Origin: CALINF01 sp039990395
Lineage (GTDB): Bacteria; Pseudomonadota; Gammaproteobacteria; Pseudomonadales; Halieaceae
Direction of reading: 5' to 3'
Length of the DNA stretch: 64,000 nucleotides
Assembly: GCA_039990395.1 (NCBI GenBank)
Contig: JBDXFZ010000146.1
Span: 992,001-1,056,000, forward strand
Part shown: piece by piece, positions 33,488-43,794 of the stretch
Position numbering within the stretch: the stretch's first letter is position 1
How the letters are laid out: each line of letters begins with the position of its first letter
The notes under the pieces: model-generated
Databases searched by the model: none
What the model was told of the DNA's origin: nothing
The model's input: the letters and a program-made list of their open reading frames with translations, nothing else
Program-made: the position numbers and the translations under genes

Positions 33488-34683
33488 CAGGCAACAACAG
33501 CTGCTTCACGCAGGCTCGCTATACGTTCAGCTGAATAATTCAACGACTGCAAAATTTCATCGGTATGTTCACCCAGCAAGGCACACGGCGCGCCCACTCC
33601 AGACGGTGTTTGTGAGAAGTTGGGAGGATTGACCGGTTCAACCATCAAGCCGCCGTGGGGGTGCTGAGTGTTGGTAAAGGTTCTGTTGTGTTTAAGCTGT
33701 TTATCAGCGGGTAAGTCGGCCAGGAACTGCGCAGGGGCAGCGGGCACATCGAGATCACTCAAGCGTTGAAGCCCCTCCTCTACCGATATCTGACTCGCTC
33801 TAGCTTCGATTTCAGCTAGCAGCTCGCGATAGAAGCTGGGATTAGCCATTCGATCCTGCACCGTCGCCAGTTCAGGTGCCGAAGAATCTATGCCAAATGC
33901 GGTACAGCAGCCGTGAAACTGAGCGTCCGTCAGTGGCGAGAGTGTTATCCATCCATCGCTAAAGCGTGTAACTGGGTTGCGAGAAAGGTGTAAACCCGGA
34001 TTAACATCCTCTCCCACAAAGGTAGCGGCGCCTGCCGCGTCGATCCACATAAAACTGATCACCGCATCGACCATTGCAAGGCTGATGTATTGGCCACCCC
34101 TGCCATTGGCACGTGCAAACAGCGCCGCAGCGATGGCCTGGGCTCCCGTTAACGCAGTAAGTTTGTCTGAAAAAAGCTGGTAGTACTGAGTAGGCTCACC
34201 GGTAGTCAGGTCTGACTGTGATTGCGCCACGCCACTATAGGCTTGAATCACACTATCGTACGCAGGTTTTCCGGCCATGGGTCCCGATTCGCCATATCCA
34301 TTTACCCACAGATAGATCACGTCGGGATTGGTCGCACTCAGGGTTTGATAATCAATACCCAATCGCTCCGCTACGCCGTCACGATAGTTGTGCAGCACCA
34401 CGTCTGCCTCAGCGATCAGGCCGTGCACAATCGCCCTGCCCTCGTCTGTTTTCATATCCAGAGCAATAGAGCGTTTGCCTCGATTACTTGCGTGGTACAG
34501 GCCACTTATCCCGCCACGAGTGGCCCCCAGATAGCGCATTACATCGCCAATGCCAGTTGGCTCCACCTTGATCACATCTGCCCCCTGATCGGCCAGGATG
34601 CTGGCAGCAGCGGGGCCAGCGATCATACTGCCCAAATCCAGCACTTTAACGCCTTGCATAGGGCCGTTTGCGGGGTCACTCAT
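33487..34683 (-). CDS. CaiB/BaiF-type (family III) CoA-transferase
   Basis: 398 residues. N-terminal VLDLGSMIAGPAAASILADQGADVIKVEP and the following YHASNRGKRSIALDMK are characteristic of class III CoA-transferases, with the active Asp at about residue 172 region (QYYQLFSDKLTA). They move CoA between organic acids; acceptor and donor unknown. ATG 34683, divergent from the persulfide dioxygenase gene. Confidence 0.9.
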   Translation of the reverse strand: MSDPANGPMQGVKVLDLGSMIAGPAAASILADQGADVIKVEPTGIGDVMRYLGATRGGISGLYHASNRGKRSIALDMKTDEGRAIVHGLIAEADVVLHNYRDGVAERLGIDYQTLSATNPDVIYLWVNGYGESGPMAGKPAYDSVIQAYSGVAQSQSDLTTGEPTQYYQLFSDKLTALTGAQAIAAALFARANGRGGQYISLAMVDAVISFMWIDAAGAATFVGEDVNPGLHLSRNPVTRFSDGWITLSPLTDAQFHGCCTAFGIDSSAPELATVQDRMANPSFYRELLAEIEARASQISVEEGLQRLSDLDVPAAPAQFLADLPADKQLKHNRTFTNTQHPHGGLMVEPVNPPNFSQTPSGVGAPCALLGEHTDEILQSLNYSAERIASLREAAVVA

Positions 34684-34817
34684 TGATTTGCCTCAATAGG
34701 TTGCTGGCTCAATAGTATAGTCTCAACGCGACTAGGATGGGTCATTACCGCCTCAGGGCTTGCGTGCGCAGTAGAGCGTGCGAAAATGTGCGCCCATAGC
34801 CCCGAGGAGGAAAGTGC

Positions 34818-35753
34818 ATGCCGTTGCGTTCAACCGCCGAAAGCCAACAAACGGCTCAGGCCATTGTCACGCCATTTTTCGACGAACCTACCAGTACTTT
34901 CTCTTACGTCGTTGCAGATTTGGCAAGCCAGTCATGCGCAGTCATAGATTCAGTGATGAACCTCGACTACCCCTCTGGCACCATCAGTTTTGAGGGCGCT
35001 GATCAAATCATTGCGTTTATACGCGACAGACAACTTAAGCTGGAGTGGTTGCTCGAAACTCATGTGCATGCCGACCACCTGTCTGCCGCGCCCTATTTGC
35101 AATCAGCGCTGGGTGGAAAGATTGCTATAGGCTCAGCGATATCGGTTGTACAGGAGACATTTGCTGCCGTTTTTAATGAAGGAAACGAGTTTGCTCGAGA
35201 TGGTTCGCAGTTTGATGTTCTTCTATCTGACAACCAAGAGATCAGCATTGGCACGTTGACTGGGGTGGCGATGCACACCCCCGGCCATACTCCAGCTTGT
35301 ATGACGTATATATTTGGCGATGCGGTATTCGTGGGCGATACGCTGTTTATGCCTGATGGTGGTACAGCGCGGGCGGACTTTCCCGGCGGTGATGCCTCAA
35401 CACTCTTTAGTTCAATCCAGCGCATTCTTTCACTTGAGGACAGGCTTCGGCTATTTGTGTGCCACGACTATCAACCCAACGACCGCGAACTGGCACACGA
35501 GACAACGATAGCGCAGCAAAAGCGCGACAATATTCATGTGCATGAAGGGATAACGTTGGAAGAGTTTGTACAGATGCGCGAGGCCAGAGATATCACCTTG
35601 GGAATGCCCAATCTGATCTTACCCTCTCTACAGGTCAATATGCGCGCAGGACATATTCCGCCTGCCGACCGAGATCAGCGCCTGTTTTTAAAGCTTCCAT
35701 TGAACGCATTTGGCGGCGCCAACTTGTCTAGTATTACTTCCTTGGAGTCTTGA
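34818..35753 (+). CDS. Persulfide dioxygenase-like metallo-beta-lactamase-fold protein (ETHE1/Blh type)
   Basis: 311 residues, strong GAGGAGGAAAG ahead of ATG 34818. Metal site: THVHADH, HTPGHTPAC, GDTLF and CHDYQPN, the set found in ETHE1-like sulfur dioxygenases that oxidise glutathione persulfide to sulfite. First gene of a three-gene sulfide-oxidation operon; three bases separate it from the SQR gene. Confidence 0.88.
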   Translation: MPLRSTAESQQTAQAIVTPFFDEPTSTFSYVVADLASQSCAVIDSVMNLDYPSGTISFEGADQIIAFIRDRQLKLEWLLETHVHADHLSAAPYLQSALGGKIAIGSAISVVQETFAAVFNEGNEFARDGSQFDVLLSDNQEISIGTLTGVAMHTPGHTPACMTYIFGDAVFVGDTLFMPDGGTARADFPGGDASTLFSSIQRILSLEDRLRLFVCHDYQPNDRELAHETTIAQQKRDNIHVHEGITLEEFVQMREARDITLGMPNLILPSLQVNMRAGHIPPADRDQRLFLKLPLNAFGGANLSSITSLES

Positions 35754-35756
35754 GTC

Positions 35757-37439
35757 ATGAGTTTTCATATCGCAAAAGTGAGTGACGGCTTTTCTGTTTC
35801 GGCTCAACTAAATGTGGGTGATGTAGAAACCCTCGCAGGCACAGGCGTCAGGGTCATATTCTGTCATCGACCCGACGGTGAAGCTAATGATCAGCCCAAC
35901 GTGTCGGAGATCGAAACCGCTGCTCAGGAGCACAATATTGAGGTTGTCTATCAACCGGTGATCCCTGGACAGATCAGCGAGAATGACGTTAACAACTTCC
36001 AGCAGTATTTCGAACAGTCTAATCATCGGATTCATGCTTTCTGCGGTACCGGTACGCGCGCTATCACGCTGTGGGCACGCTACCAGCTAGGTCTGGGCGT
36101 TCTGGCGGAAGACATTCTCGCCACCGCGGACGATGCCGGATATGACCTGCGCGACGCGTTGAAGTCAACATCACCACCTTTGACAGTCAGCGCGCCTCAC
36201 TACGACATAGTGATCGTTGGCGCAGGCGCTGCAGGCATTGCCGTAGCGTCCAGCCTGATGACCCGAACCCAACGTCTTAAAATCGCGATAATCGACAATG
36301 CGGAAGTTCACTACTATCAGCCAGGCTGGACATTGGTTGGGGCTGGCGTTTTCAATCAAGCCCAAACAGTGAAGGATGTAGCATCACTCATTCCAGCAGG
36401 TGCTGATTGGATAAAGGCTGCGGTAGGTAGTTTTGACCCGCAGAATAACCGCATTTTGCTTGAAGACGGCAAACCTGTCGGTTACGACCGACTGGTAGTC
36501 GCACCGGGAATTAAACTCGATTGGGACAGCATCGAGGGGCTCCCGGAGACACTGGGCCATAACGGCGTCACCTCAAACTATCGCTTCGACCTGGCCCCTT
36601 ATACCTGGGAACTCGTGCAGTCACTCAAAAGTGGAACTGCCCTGTTCACTCAACCACCTATGCCAATCAAATGCGCGGGCGCACCACAAAAAGCGCTGTA
36701 TCTTTCCGCCGACCACTGGAAGCGAAGCGGTTTACTGAACGCAATCGATATCGAGTTCTATAACGCGGGCGACGTATTGTTTGGCGTAAAGGACTACGTA
36801 CCAGCCTTAATGCAATATATAGATGCCTACAACGCTGATCTCAAGTTTGGTCACAACCTGACCCGCATAGACGGCCAGCGCAAACTGGCGTGGTTCACAA
36901 CCAAAAATGATGCGGGGCAGGAAACAGAGGTTGAGCGAGAGTTCGATATGATTCACGTTTGCCCGCCACAATGTGCTCCAGACTTTATTCGCTCCAGCCC
37001 GCTTGCCGATGATGCCGGTTGGATAGATGTAGACCAGAATACGCTGCGACATAACAACTGGGGCAACATATGGGGACTGGGTGACGCGATAAATGCGCCC
37101 AACGCAAAAACTGCTGGGGCTGCTCGCATGCAAGCCCCCATCGTAGCCAACAACCTCCTCGTTGATCTAGGCGAGGTACATGGCGTCGCTCACTACAATG
37201 GCTACGGCTCATGCCCTCTAACAGTAGAGCGCGGCAAGGTTGTGCTGGCTGAGTTTGGCTATGGTGGCAAACTGCTACCGACCTTACCTAGCTGGATTCT
37301 CAATGGTAAAAAGCCAACCCGTCTTGCCTGGTTGCTGAAAGAAAAAATACTCCCGCCGGTTTACTGGAAAGGCATGCTTAAAGGCAGAGAATGGTTTGTC
37401 GACCCCAACGACAGCAAGGCGGACGCCAGACGCAGTTAA
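35757..37439 (+). CDS. Phosphatase-like (DUF442) domain fused to sulfide:quinone oxidoreductase
   Basis: 560 residues. Residues 1-110 form the DUF442/TIGR01244 domain with a Cys-x4-Arg loop (FCGTGTRA), thought to act in sulfur transfer. Residues 145-560 are a flavoprotein of the sulfide:quinone oxidoreductase family: IVGAGAAGIAVASSL FAD loop, PIKCAGAPQKALYL around a redox Cys, and HVCPPQCAPDF holding further Cys. It oxidises sulfide to persulfide and passes electrons to quinone. Acts before the persulfide dioxygenase. Confidence 0.9.
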   Translation: MSFHIAKVSDGFSVSAQLNVGDVETLAGTGVRVIFCHRPDGEANDQPNVSEIETAAQEHNIEVVYQPVIPGQISENDVNNFQQYFEQSNHRIHAFCGTGTRAITLWARYQLGLGVLAEDILATADDAGYDLRDALKSTSPPLTVSAPHYDIVIVGAGAAGIAVASSLMTRTQRLKIAIIDNAEVHYYQPGWTLVGAGVFNQAQTVKDVASLIPAGADWIKAAVGSFDPQNNRILLEDGKPVGYDRLVVAPGIKLDWDSIEGLPETLGHNGVTSNYRFDLAPYTWELVQSLKSGTALFTQPPMPIKCAGAPQKALYLSADHWKRSGLLNAIDIEFYNAGDVLFGVKDYVPALMQYIDAYNADLKFGHNLTRIDGQRKLAWFTTKNDAGQETEVEREFDMIHVCPPQCAPDFIRSSPLADDAGWIDVDQNTLRHNNWGNIWGLGDAINAPNAKTAGAARMQAPIVANNLLVDLGEVHGVAHYNGYGSCPLTVERGKVVLAEFGYGGKLLPTLPSWILNGKKPTRLAWLLKEKILPPVYWKGMLKGREWFVDPNDSKADARRS

Positions 37440-37443
37440 TGCT

Positions 37444-39165
37444 ATGAAATTCTTCCCCGCATTTGAGTGGCTACGCAGCTACAGCCGACTGGATCTCAGT
37501 AGCGACTTACTGGCTGCTGTGATTGTGACAATAATGCTCATTCCACAATCGCTGGCATACGCACTGCTTGCGGGGCTGCCTGCCGAGATGGGCTTGTACG
37601 CCAGTATTTTGCCGCTGATTGCATACGCATTGCTAGGCAGCAGCCGCACACTATCAGTGCGACCTGTCGCAGTGGTATCGCTGATGACAGCCAGCGCCGT
37701 AGGAAAAGTGGCGGTAGAAGGCAGTGTGGGTTACGGCACAGCAGCAATCGCAATGGCCCTGCTTTCGGGAATGATGCTTTTAGGGATGGGTATCGCACGC
37801 TTTGGGTTTTTAGCCAACTTTCTATCGCACCCTGTTGTATCAGGCTTTATTACTGCCTCGGGCATCATCATCGCGCTTAGCCAATTGCGCCATATCCTGG
37901 GCATTTCGGCTGAAGGCGATAACCTACTGACGCTTGTCAGCTCTCTTTGGGACAACCTTCCAACACTGAATACACTAACTCTGGCCACCGGATTAGCTGC
38001 CATTGTGTTTTTATTTTGGGTGCGCAGTGGGTTAGCGCCAGTACTGCAGCGCGTCGGCATCCCTCGACAAGCCGCGTCAATGGTTGCCAAGGCAGGGCCT
38101 GTGTTCGTAATAGTTGCGACCATCGCGGCCAGCGTATTGTTGGATTACGAAGCGCAGGGTGTTGCGCTAGTGGGGGATGTGCCTCAAGGTTTGCCTGCGT
38201 TTGCCCTACCCGACTTCGGTTTGGAGATATGGTCGGAGCTCGCGGTATCCGCACTCCTGATTTCGGTCATTGGATTTGTTGAGTCAGTTTCAGTTGGTAA
38301 AACACTGGCAGCCAAGCGACGCCAGCGAATCGAACCCAATCAGGAACTGGTAGCGCTCGGCGCAGCAAACATAGCATCTGCTGTTTCGGGAGGCTTTCCT
38401 GTCACGGGTGGTTTCTCTCGATCGGTAGTTAACTTTGATGCAGGTGCGAGAACTCAAGCCGCTTCAATCTTTGCTGCACTTGGCATCGCCACTGCTGCTT
38501 TAGCGCTAACACCTGCCCTGTACTACCTCCCTAAGGCCACCCTGGCCGCAACTATTATCGTTGCAGTAACCTCTCTGATTGACGTGTCGATCCTGCGGCG
38601 CGCATGGCATTACTCACGATCCGACTTTACCGCTGTAGCAATTACAATTGCTGCAACGCTACTGCTGGGCGTGGAACTGGGCGTTCTCTGCGGCATTCTG
38701 GCATCGATAGGTCTGCATCTACATAAATCGACCCAGCCCCATATGGCGATTGTTGGCGGCGTCCCGGGTACGGAGCACTATCGAAATGTCGAGCGCTTGG
38801 ATGTGGTAACACAGCCCGGCATCATCTCCATTCGTATCGACGAGAGCTTGTATTTTGCCAATGCCAGTTATCTGGAGACGTGCGTATACAATTTTGTCGC
38901 ACAGCGACCCGACCTCAAACACGTGATTCTCATGTGCCCCGCTGTGAATACGATCGACCTCAGCGCTCTGGAAGTGCTCGAAGCGATCAATCACCGACTG
39001 GCGGAGCAGGATATAACGCTGAATCTGAGCGAGGTGAAAGGAGTTGTCATGGATGGGTTACGGCGTAGTGACTTTCTGGAGCATCTTTCTGGCAAAATAT
39101 TCCTTACACAGCATCAGGCAGTGCAAGCACTCAAGCCGGACGAAATTGAACCTTATATCATCTGA
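37444..39165 (+). CDS. SulP-family anion transporter with STAS domain
   Basis: 573 residues from ATG 37444 (four bases after the SQR stop). About 11-12 membrane segments, QSLAYALLAGLPAEMGLY signature in the first part, and a C-terminal STAS domain (VILMCPAVNTIDLSALEVLEAI). Family moves sulfate, bicarbonate or other anions. The tight linkage to sulfide oxidation suggests export or import of a sulfur oxyanion (inference). Confidence 0.92.
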   Translation: MKFFPAFEWLRSYSRLDLSSDLLAAVIVTIMLIPQSLAYALLAGLPAEMGLYASILPLIAYALLGSSRTLSVRPVAVVSLMTASAVGKVAVEGSVGYGTAAIAMALLSGMMLLGMGIARFGFLANFLSHPVVSGFITASGIIIALSQLRHILGISAEGDNLLTLVSSLWDNLPTLNTLTLATGLAAIVFLFWVRSGLAPVLQRVGIPRQAASMVAKAGPVFVIVATIAASVLLDYEAQGVALVGDVPQGLPAFALPDFGLEIWSELAVSALLISVIGFVESVSVGKTLAAKRRQRIEPNQELVALGAANIASAVSGGFPVTGGFSRSVVNFDAGARTQAASIFAALGIATAALALTPALYYLPKATLAATIIVAVTSLIDVSILRRAWHYSRSDFTAVAITIAATLLLGVELGVLCGILASIGLHLHKSTQPHMAIVGGVPGTEHYRNVERLDVVTQPGIISIRIDESLYFANASYLETCVYNFVAQRPDLKHVILMCPAVNTIDLSALEVLEAINHRLAEQDITLNLSEVKGVVMDGLRRSDFLEHLSGKIFLTQHQAVQALKPDEIEPYII

Positions 39166-39204
39166 ACAGTACCTGTCTTCCCGCGCGTGTGCGACTATAC
39201 ATAT

Positions 39205-39441
39205 GTGAATGTACCGCTATTTTTCAAAGCATTTTCAGCCATTGCTATAACGGCTTTACTGCTAGCCCTCTATTGGTTGACCCTTGTGGAGGAAGATCCC
39301 TGTGCGAATGCACGGTCGGATGTCTCTGCGGCGATACTTGCCGAGGGCGATGATCAGGACGGACTTGCCAATCGAGCAATCCTGATGCGCGGCGCTTGTA
39401 AGCCCTATAACCAAGAATCTGCCACCAAGGATGACCAATAG
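39205..39441 (+). CDS. Small single-pass membrane protein upstream of Cti
   Basis: 78 residues from GTG 39205 (an earlier GTG at 39187 adds six). N-terminal hydrophobic helix (FFKAFSAIAITALLLALYWL) then a soluble tail with two Cys. No ribosome-binding site visible. Ends six bases before cti. Function unknown; its position suggests coexpression with Cti. Confidence 0.55.
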   Translation: MNVPLFFKAFSAIAITALLLALYWLTLVEEDPCANARSDVSAAILAEGDDQDGLANRAILMRGACKPYNQESATKDDQ

Positions 39442-39447
39442 TTAGCC

Positions 39448-41706
39448 ATGAAATACGTTCTACTCTTCTGGCTACTAGCACTTAGCCTTAACCCTTCGGT
39501 TTTAGCCGCTGACCCACTTGTTACGGAGAAGGCGCACGGGATTTTGCAACAGCGCTGCATGGTGTGCCACGGCTGTTATGACGCACCCTGCCAGTTAAAA
39601 CTCGAAGCTCATGAGGGCCTTCGCCGGGGAGCCAACCCCGCGTTGGTCTATGATGGCACGCGTCTGCTGGCAGCCAACATGACACGCTTGTTTGACGACG
39701 CGCAGAATGAAGCACAGTGGCGCGGCAAAGGCTTCTTTCCCGTACTCGATGACAATAGGCCTGAGCTAAGCGTGATGCATCGAATGCTGGCGCTTAAGCG
39801 CGACAACCCCCTACCGCCTGAAGGCGCTCTACCTGATGGATTCGACTTTTCACTGTATCGCAAGCAACAGTGTGCCAAGCAAGAAACATTTGACGATTAC
39901 GCTCGAGATTATCCACTACAGGGTATGCCTTATGGACTACCGGGGCTTCGCCCTGATGAGCACGCATCGCTGACTCAGTGGCTGGAAAAGGGCGCCCCCC
40001 GACCCGACCGACCTCTTCTATCAAATTCGCTGCGCCGGCAAATTACTGCCTGGGAAGCGTTCTTAAACGGCAGCTCCAATAAAGAGCGTCTGATGGCGCG
40101 CTACTTGTACGAACACCTGTTTCTCGCCTCACTGTATTTGGAGGAGAACGATAAGCCCGTCTGGTTCAGGATGGTGAGATCCAGCACGCCACCGGGACGT
40201 AATCTTGGCCTGATTAGCACTCGTAGGCCCTATGATCCACCGGGCATGGGAACCTTTTACTACCGCTTGCAGCGTATGGATGTAACGACTCTGGAAAAGT
40301 CGCACATGCCCTACCGTTTTGATTCAGCCAGGCTGCAGTGGTATCGCTCACTGTTCATAGATACACCCTATTCGGTTGACCAGTTGCCAAGCTATGACCC
40401 CAAGATAGCGTCGAATCCATTTAAGAGTTTTAGCGCCATACCCATTGATTCACGCTATCGCTTTCTACTAGAAGAAGCGCAGTTCACCATCATGAACTTT
40501 ATCAAGGGTCCTGTCTGCCGCGGGCAGATCGCTCTCAATGTTATCGATGACCATTTCTGGATTATGTTTGCCGACCCCGAAAGTGTCGATCCCGAGCACG
40601 ATGCAAACTTCCTCGCGAAAGAGAGCGACAACCTGCGTCTGCCGTTCGCTCGCACAGGTACCGCCATAGACTTGTTCGCCTGGCGACGCTATGCCAAATC
40701 ACATGCCAACTATCAAAAAGCGAAAGCTGATTATCTCATGACACAAATGTCGCGAGAGGACAGAGCCATATCTTTCGACAGTATATGGGACGGCGATGGC
40801 CGTAATGATAATGCGGCACTAACTATTTTCCGACACTTCGATACGGCCTCAGTAGTAAAAGGCTTTGTAGGCGATACGCCCAAAACGGCTTGGGTAATAG
40901 GCTATTCGTTACTGGAGCGCATTCACTACTTACTGGTTGCAGGCTTTGACGTTTATGGGTCTGTTTCCCATCAGCTCGAATCACGTCTTTACATGGACTT
41001 CCTACGAATGGAGGGAGAGTTCAATTTCCTGATGTTTATGCCCCCACAGGAGCGCGTAGCACTGCGCGATTTCTGGTACCGGAGTGCACCTTCAACAGCG
41101 ACAGAGCAGATTTTTATAAACAGCGCCATCATTAAACGAGACAACGGTATCGTCTACCAAACCAGCGATCCCAAGCGGGAAATGCTTCACCAAATGAGAC
41201 AGAAGCTATACGGTGCCGAGGCTTCGAGATACCGCTATGAAGCACTCTTTTCAGCTGAGGTCGTGACCGCGCTGCAACAGCTCGAGAACAGCCAGGGAGA
41301 CCACAATGCGTTCTTGCCAGAGGTGAGCTTTATCAACGTGGTGGGGGCTTCGCAAAACCACGCCATGACGCTGCTGCGCAATTCTGGCTATTCAAATATC
41401 GCGCAGATTTTTCGTGAACAAGAGCGGCGTCTGCCCAAGGAAGACAGCGTGACATTGGTTAACGGCTTTATCGGCGCCTATCCAAACTACTTTTTCGAGG
41501 TCCACATAAAGCAGCTGCCGCTATTTGCCGCCGATATTCAGTCTATGCAGAGCAAGAATGATTTCGCCGCTTTACAGAATCGATATGGTGTGCGCCGCAA
41601 CAAACCCTGGTTCTGGCGCGTCAGTGACACCCTGACGGAGAAGCATCTTGCCAGCGATTCAATGCGAACCGGATTGTTTGACTATAACCGATACCGGGGT
41701 GACTAG
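39448..41706 (+). CDS. cti: Fatty acid cis/trans isomerase
   Basis: 752 residues. Signal peptide (residues 1-20, ending in LAADP) followed by the haem-binding CMVCH at about residue 32 typical of periplasmic Cti. It converts cis to trans unsaturated fatty acids in the membrane, a fast response to solvents or heat. C-terminal NVVGASQNHAMTLLRN region matches the family. Starts ATG 39448. Confidence 0.92.
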   Translation: MKYVLLFWLLALSLNPSVLAADPLVTEKAHGILQQRCMVCHGCYDAPCQLKLEAHEGLRRGANPALVYDGTRLLAANMTRLFDDAQNEAQWRGKGFFPVLDDNRPELSVMHRMLALKRDNPLPPEGALPDGFDFSLYRKQQCAKQETFDDYARDYPLQGMPYGLPGLRPDEHASLTQWLEKGAPRPDRPLLSNSLRRQITAWEAFLNGSSNKERLMARYLYEHLFLASLYLEENDKPVWFRMVRSSTPPGRNLGLISTRRPYDPPGMGTFYYRLQRMDVTTLEKSHMPYRFDSARLQWYRSLFIDTPYSVDQLPSYDPKIASNPFKSFSAIPIDSRYRFLLEEAQFTIMNFIKGPVCRGQIALNVIDDHFWIMFADPESVDPEHDANFLAKESDNLRLPFARTGTAIDLFAWRRYAKSHANYQKAKADYLMTQMSREDRAISFDSIWDGDGRNDNAALTIFRHFDTASVVKGFVGDTPKTAWVIGYSLLERIHYLLVAGFDVYGSVSHQLESRLYMDFLRMEGEFNFLMFMPPQERVALRDFWYRSAPSTATEQIFINSAIIKRDNGIVYQTSDPKREMLHQMRQKLYGAEASRYRYEALFSAEVVTALQQLENSQGDHNAFLPEVSFINVVGASQNHAMTLLRNSGYSNIAQIFREQERRLPKEDSVTLVNGFIGAYPNYFFEVHIKQLPLFAADIQSMQSKNDFAALQNRYGVRRNKPWFWRVSDTLTEKHLASDSMRTGLFDYNRYRGD

Positions 41707-41720
41707 ACCCCGGATCATCC

Positions 41721-42779
41721 CTACAAATGCGTTCGAGACTGCCCGCGCTGCCAGAGCTTAAGCAGTGAACGCTCGATAGCGCCTTCAGCAGCTATCCCCA
41801 GCTTTTCCTGCCAGTGCTTCTTGTGCACGAACTTTACCTCATAGACATCGTGGTCCTTTAGATGCTGCTGCACAAAGCTGTCGGATGTCTGCAGGCTATC
41901 AACAAGATGATTGTCGATGGCTTGCTGCCCATACCAAACCTCGCCAGTAGCGACTTCATCAATTACAACACTGGGACGATGCTGTCCAACAAACTGCTTG
42001 AACAGCAAGTGCGTCTTTTCCAGTTCCTCGGTGAATTTTTCCCTGCCCTTGTCTGTATTTTCGCCAAAAATCGTAAGGGTGCGTTTGTACTCTCCTGCCG
42101 TGAGCAGCTCAAAATCGATATCATGCTTTTTCAGCAGGCGGTGAAAGTTGGGTAGTTGAGCCAAAACGCCAATCGATCCAATCACCGCAAACGGCGCGGA
42201 AATTATGTGGTTGGCCACACAGGCCATCATATAGCCGCCACTTGCAGCCACCTTATCGACTGCCACGGTGAGATGTACGCCTGCATCGGTAATACGCTGC
42301 AGCTGACTCGATGCCAACCCATAGCTATGCACCATACCACCCGGGCTCTCGAGCCTGACCAGCACGCCATCGTTCTCACGAACTTGAGGTAGGACGGCGG
42401 AAATTTCCTCTCGTAGATTGTCAACAGCGCTGGCCTTGATATCCCCGTCGAAGTTTAAGACGAAGAGACGGCTACGAACATCTTCAGGCTCGGTATCGGC
42501 TTGCTTAAGCTGCTTCTTGGCAGCCTTGGCCTTGGCTTTATCTTCCTTTTTCTGTGCTTTTTGCTCGGCCTTAAAGGCTGACTCATCGGTCACCACATGC
42601 CGGATAGTTTCGTCAATCTGCCGATACTTTTCGTTCAGATCGCGAATCTCTATGTGGCCTTCATGCTCTGCCTTCTGCCTTTGCCCCAGGGCAAAGATGC
42701 CGCCAACAACAATCAATATTGCTGCTACCAGGGTGGTGGCCTGCGCAACGAACAGGCCCAAATCGTATAAAAACTCCAA
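41721..42779 (-). CDS. sohB: SohB-type S49 membrane serine protease
   Basis: 352 residues from TTG 42779, with AAGGAG six bases upstream; an open frame further upstream to 42836 runs into the nudC end and is not likely real. N-terminal membrane helix, a Lys/Ala-rich charged linker at about residues 60-100, then the S49 domain with the catalytic Ser in AASGGYMMAC and Lys in AGEYKRTL. Same strand as nudC, 34 bases apart. Confidence 0.9.
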   Translation of the reverse strand: MEFLYDLGLFVAQATTLVAAILIVVGGIFALGQRQKAEHEGHIEIRDLNEKYRQIDETIRHVVTDESAFKAEQKAQKKEDKAKAKAAKKQLKQADTEPEDVRSRLFVLNFDGDIKASAVDNLREEISAVLPQVRENDGVLVRLESPGGMVHSYGLASSQLQRITDAGVHLTVAVDKVAASGGYMMACVANHIISAPFAVIGSIGVLAQLPNFHRLLKKHDIDFELLTAGEYKRTLTIFGENTDKGREKFTEELEKTHLLFKQFVGQHRPSVVIDEVATGEVWYGQQAIDNHLVDSLQTSDSFVQQHLKDHDVYEVKFVHKKHWQEKLGIAAEGAIERSLLKLWQRGQSRTHL

Positions 42780-42813
42780 TGGTGACTCCTTAGGGTAAAA
42801 ACTGGATCCCGGT

Positions 42814-43629
42814 TCAGCTGCGCTGCAGCGAACCAATGTAGTGTCGAATCAGCTGACCTGAAATCGAACTTGGGGGTGGTATCTGCGGGAGGTCTGAATA
42901 ATGAAACCACTGTGCATCGAGGATTTCGGTAGGCTCACAAACGATATCACCGCCCGCATATTCGGCGAAATAACCCAGCATCAACTGATTGGGAAACGGC
43001 CAGGATTGTGACTTAAAGTACTCGATTCTATCAACATTAACGCCGACCTCCTCCTTAACCTCACGTGCCAGCGTTTCTTCTGCGCTTTCTCCCGCTTCAA
43101 TGAACCCCGCTAACGTGCTGTACATCGGCCTGGGGAAGTTTGCGCCTCGCGCCAATAACAGTTCCTCTCCGCGTGTCACCAACACAATGATACAAGGTGC
43201 TATACGCGGATAAATGACCGAGCGACATGGTCCGCAACGCATCGCTCGCTCACCGACATCAACCTGCATGGGGTTACCACAGCTTCCGCAATACTGGTGA
43301 TCCCGCTCCCACGCCAGTAGTTGAGCAGCCCTGCCAGCCAGCGCAAATAGGGGCTCGTCGACTCTACCCAGCAGAGTGTAGAGATTCCCGCGCTGATAGC
43401 GCATGGGATCCAATTCGACTTGCTCGTCAATCTCAACGGCCCATACCGGTTCACCATGCCAGAAGCCGAGAAACTGGCGGCGTATCTCAAGCCAGTTATC
43501 AGCCTCCAATTGCACGTGCGACAGTAATGGCTCGCGGGCTCGCAGGTCACTGACCAGTTCGCCGCGCTGAAACACCAAAAGTACGCCGCTCGCCGTGGAT
43601 TCGGGAGGCTGATTATGGGGCTCAAACAT
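42814..43629 (-). CDS. nudC: NADH pyrophosphatase NudC
   Basis: 271 residues from ATG 43629 (GGAG upstream). Zinc-ribbon Cys pairs CGSCGNPM and CGPC, then the Nudix box GFIEAGESAEETLAREVKEEVGV read as two pieces (the G-x5-E-x7-REVxEE-x-G pattern is complete), then the SQSWPFPNQLMLGY motif specific to NudC. Hydrolyses NADH and removes NAD caps from RNA. Divergent from nhaB. Confidence 0.93.
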   Translation of the reverse strand: MFEPHNQPPESTASGVLLVFQRGELVSDLRAREPLLSHVQLEADNWLEIRRQFLGFWHGEPVWAVEIDEQVELDPMRYQRGNLYTLLGRVDEPLFALAGRAAQLLAWERDHQYCGSCGNPMQVDVGERAMRCGPCRSVIYPRIAPCIIVLVTRGEELLLARGANFPRPMYSTLAGFIEAGESAEETLAREVKEEVGVNVDRIEYFKSQSWPFPNQLMLGYFAEYAGGDIVCEPTEILDAQWFHYSDLPQIPPPSSISGQLIRHYIGSLQRS

Positions 43630-43794
43630 GCGATCTCCGCACTTATTCAAATTCAGGCGGCAATTTACCACGTCTGGCAGCTCAACGGGAATCCGACCAC
43701 CAGTAAAACAAGAATTGGATCAGGCATACGCAAAAGCAACACTTTGCCGTAGAATGCGCGCTCGATTGTTAAAAATGGATGCGCCACGCACACT

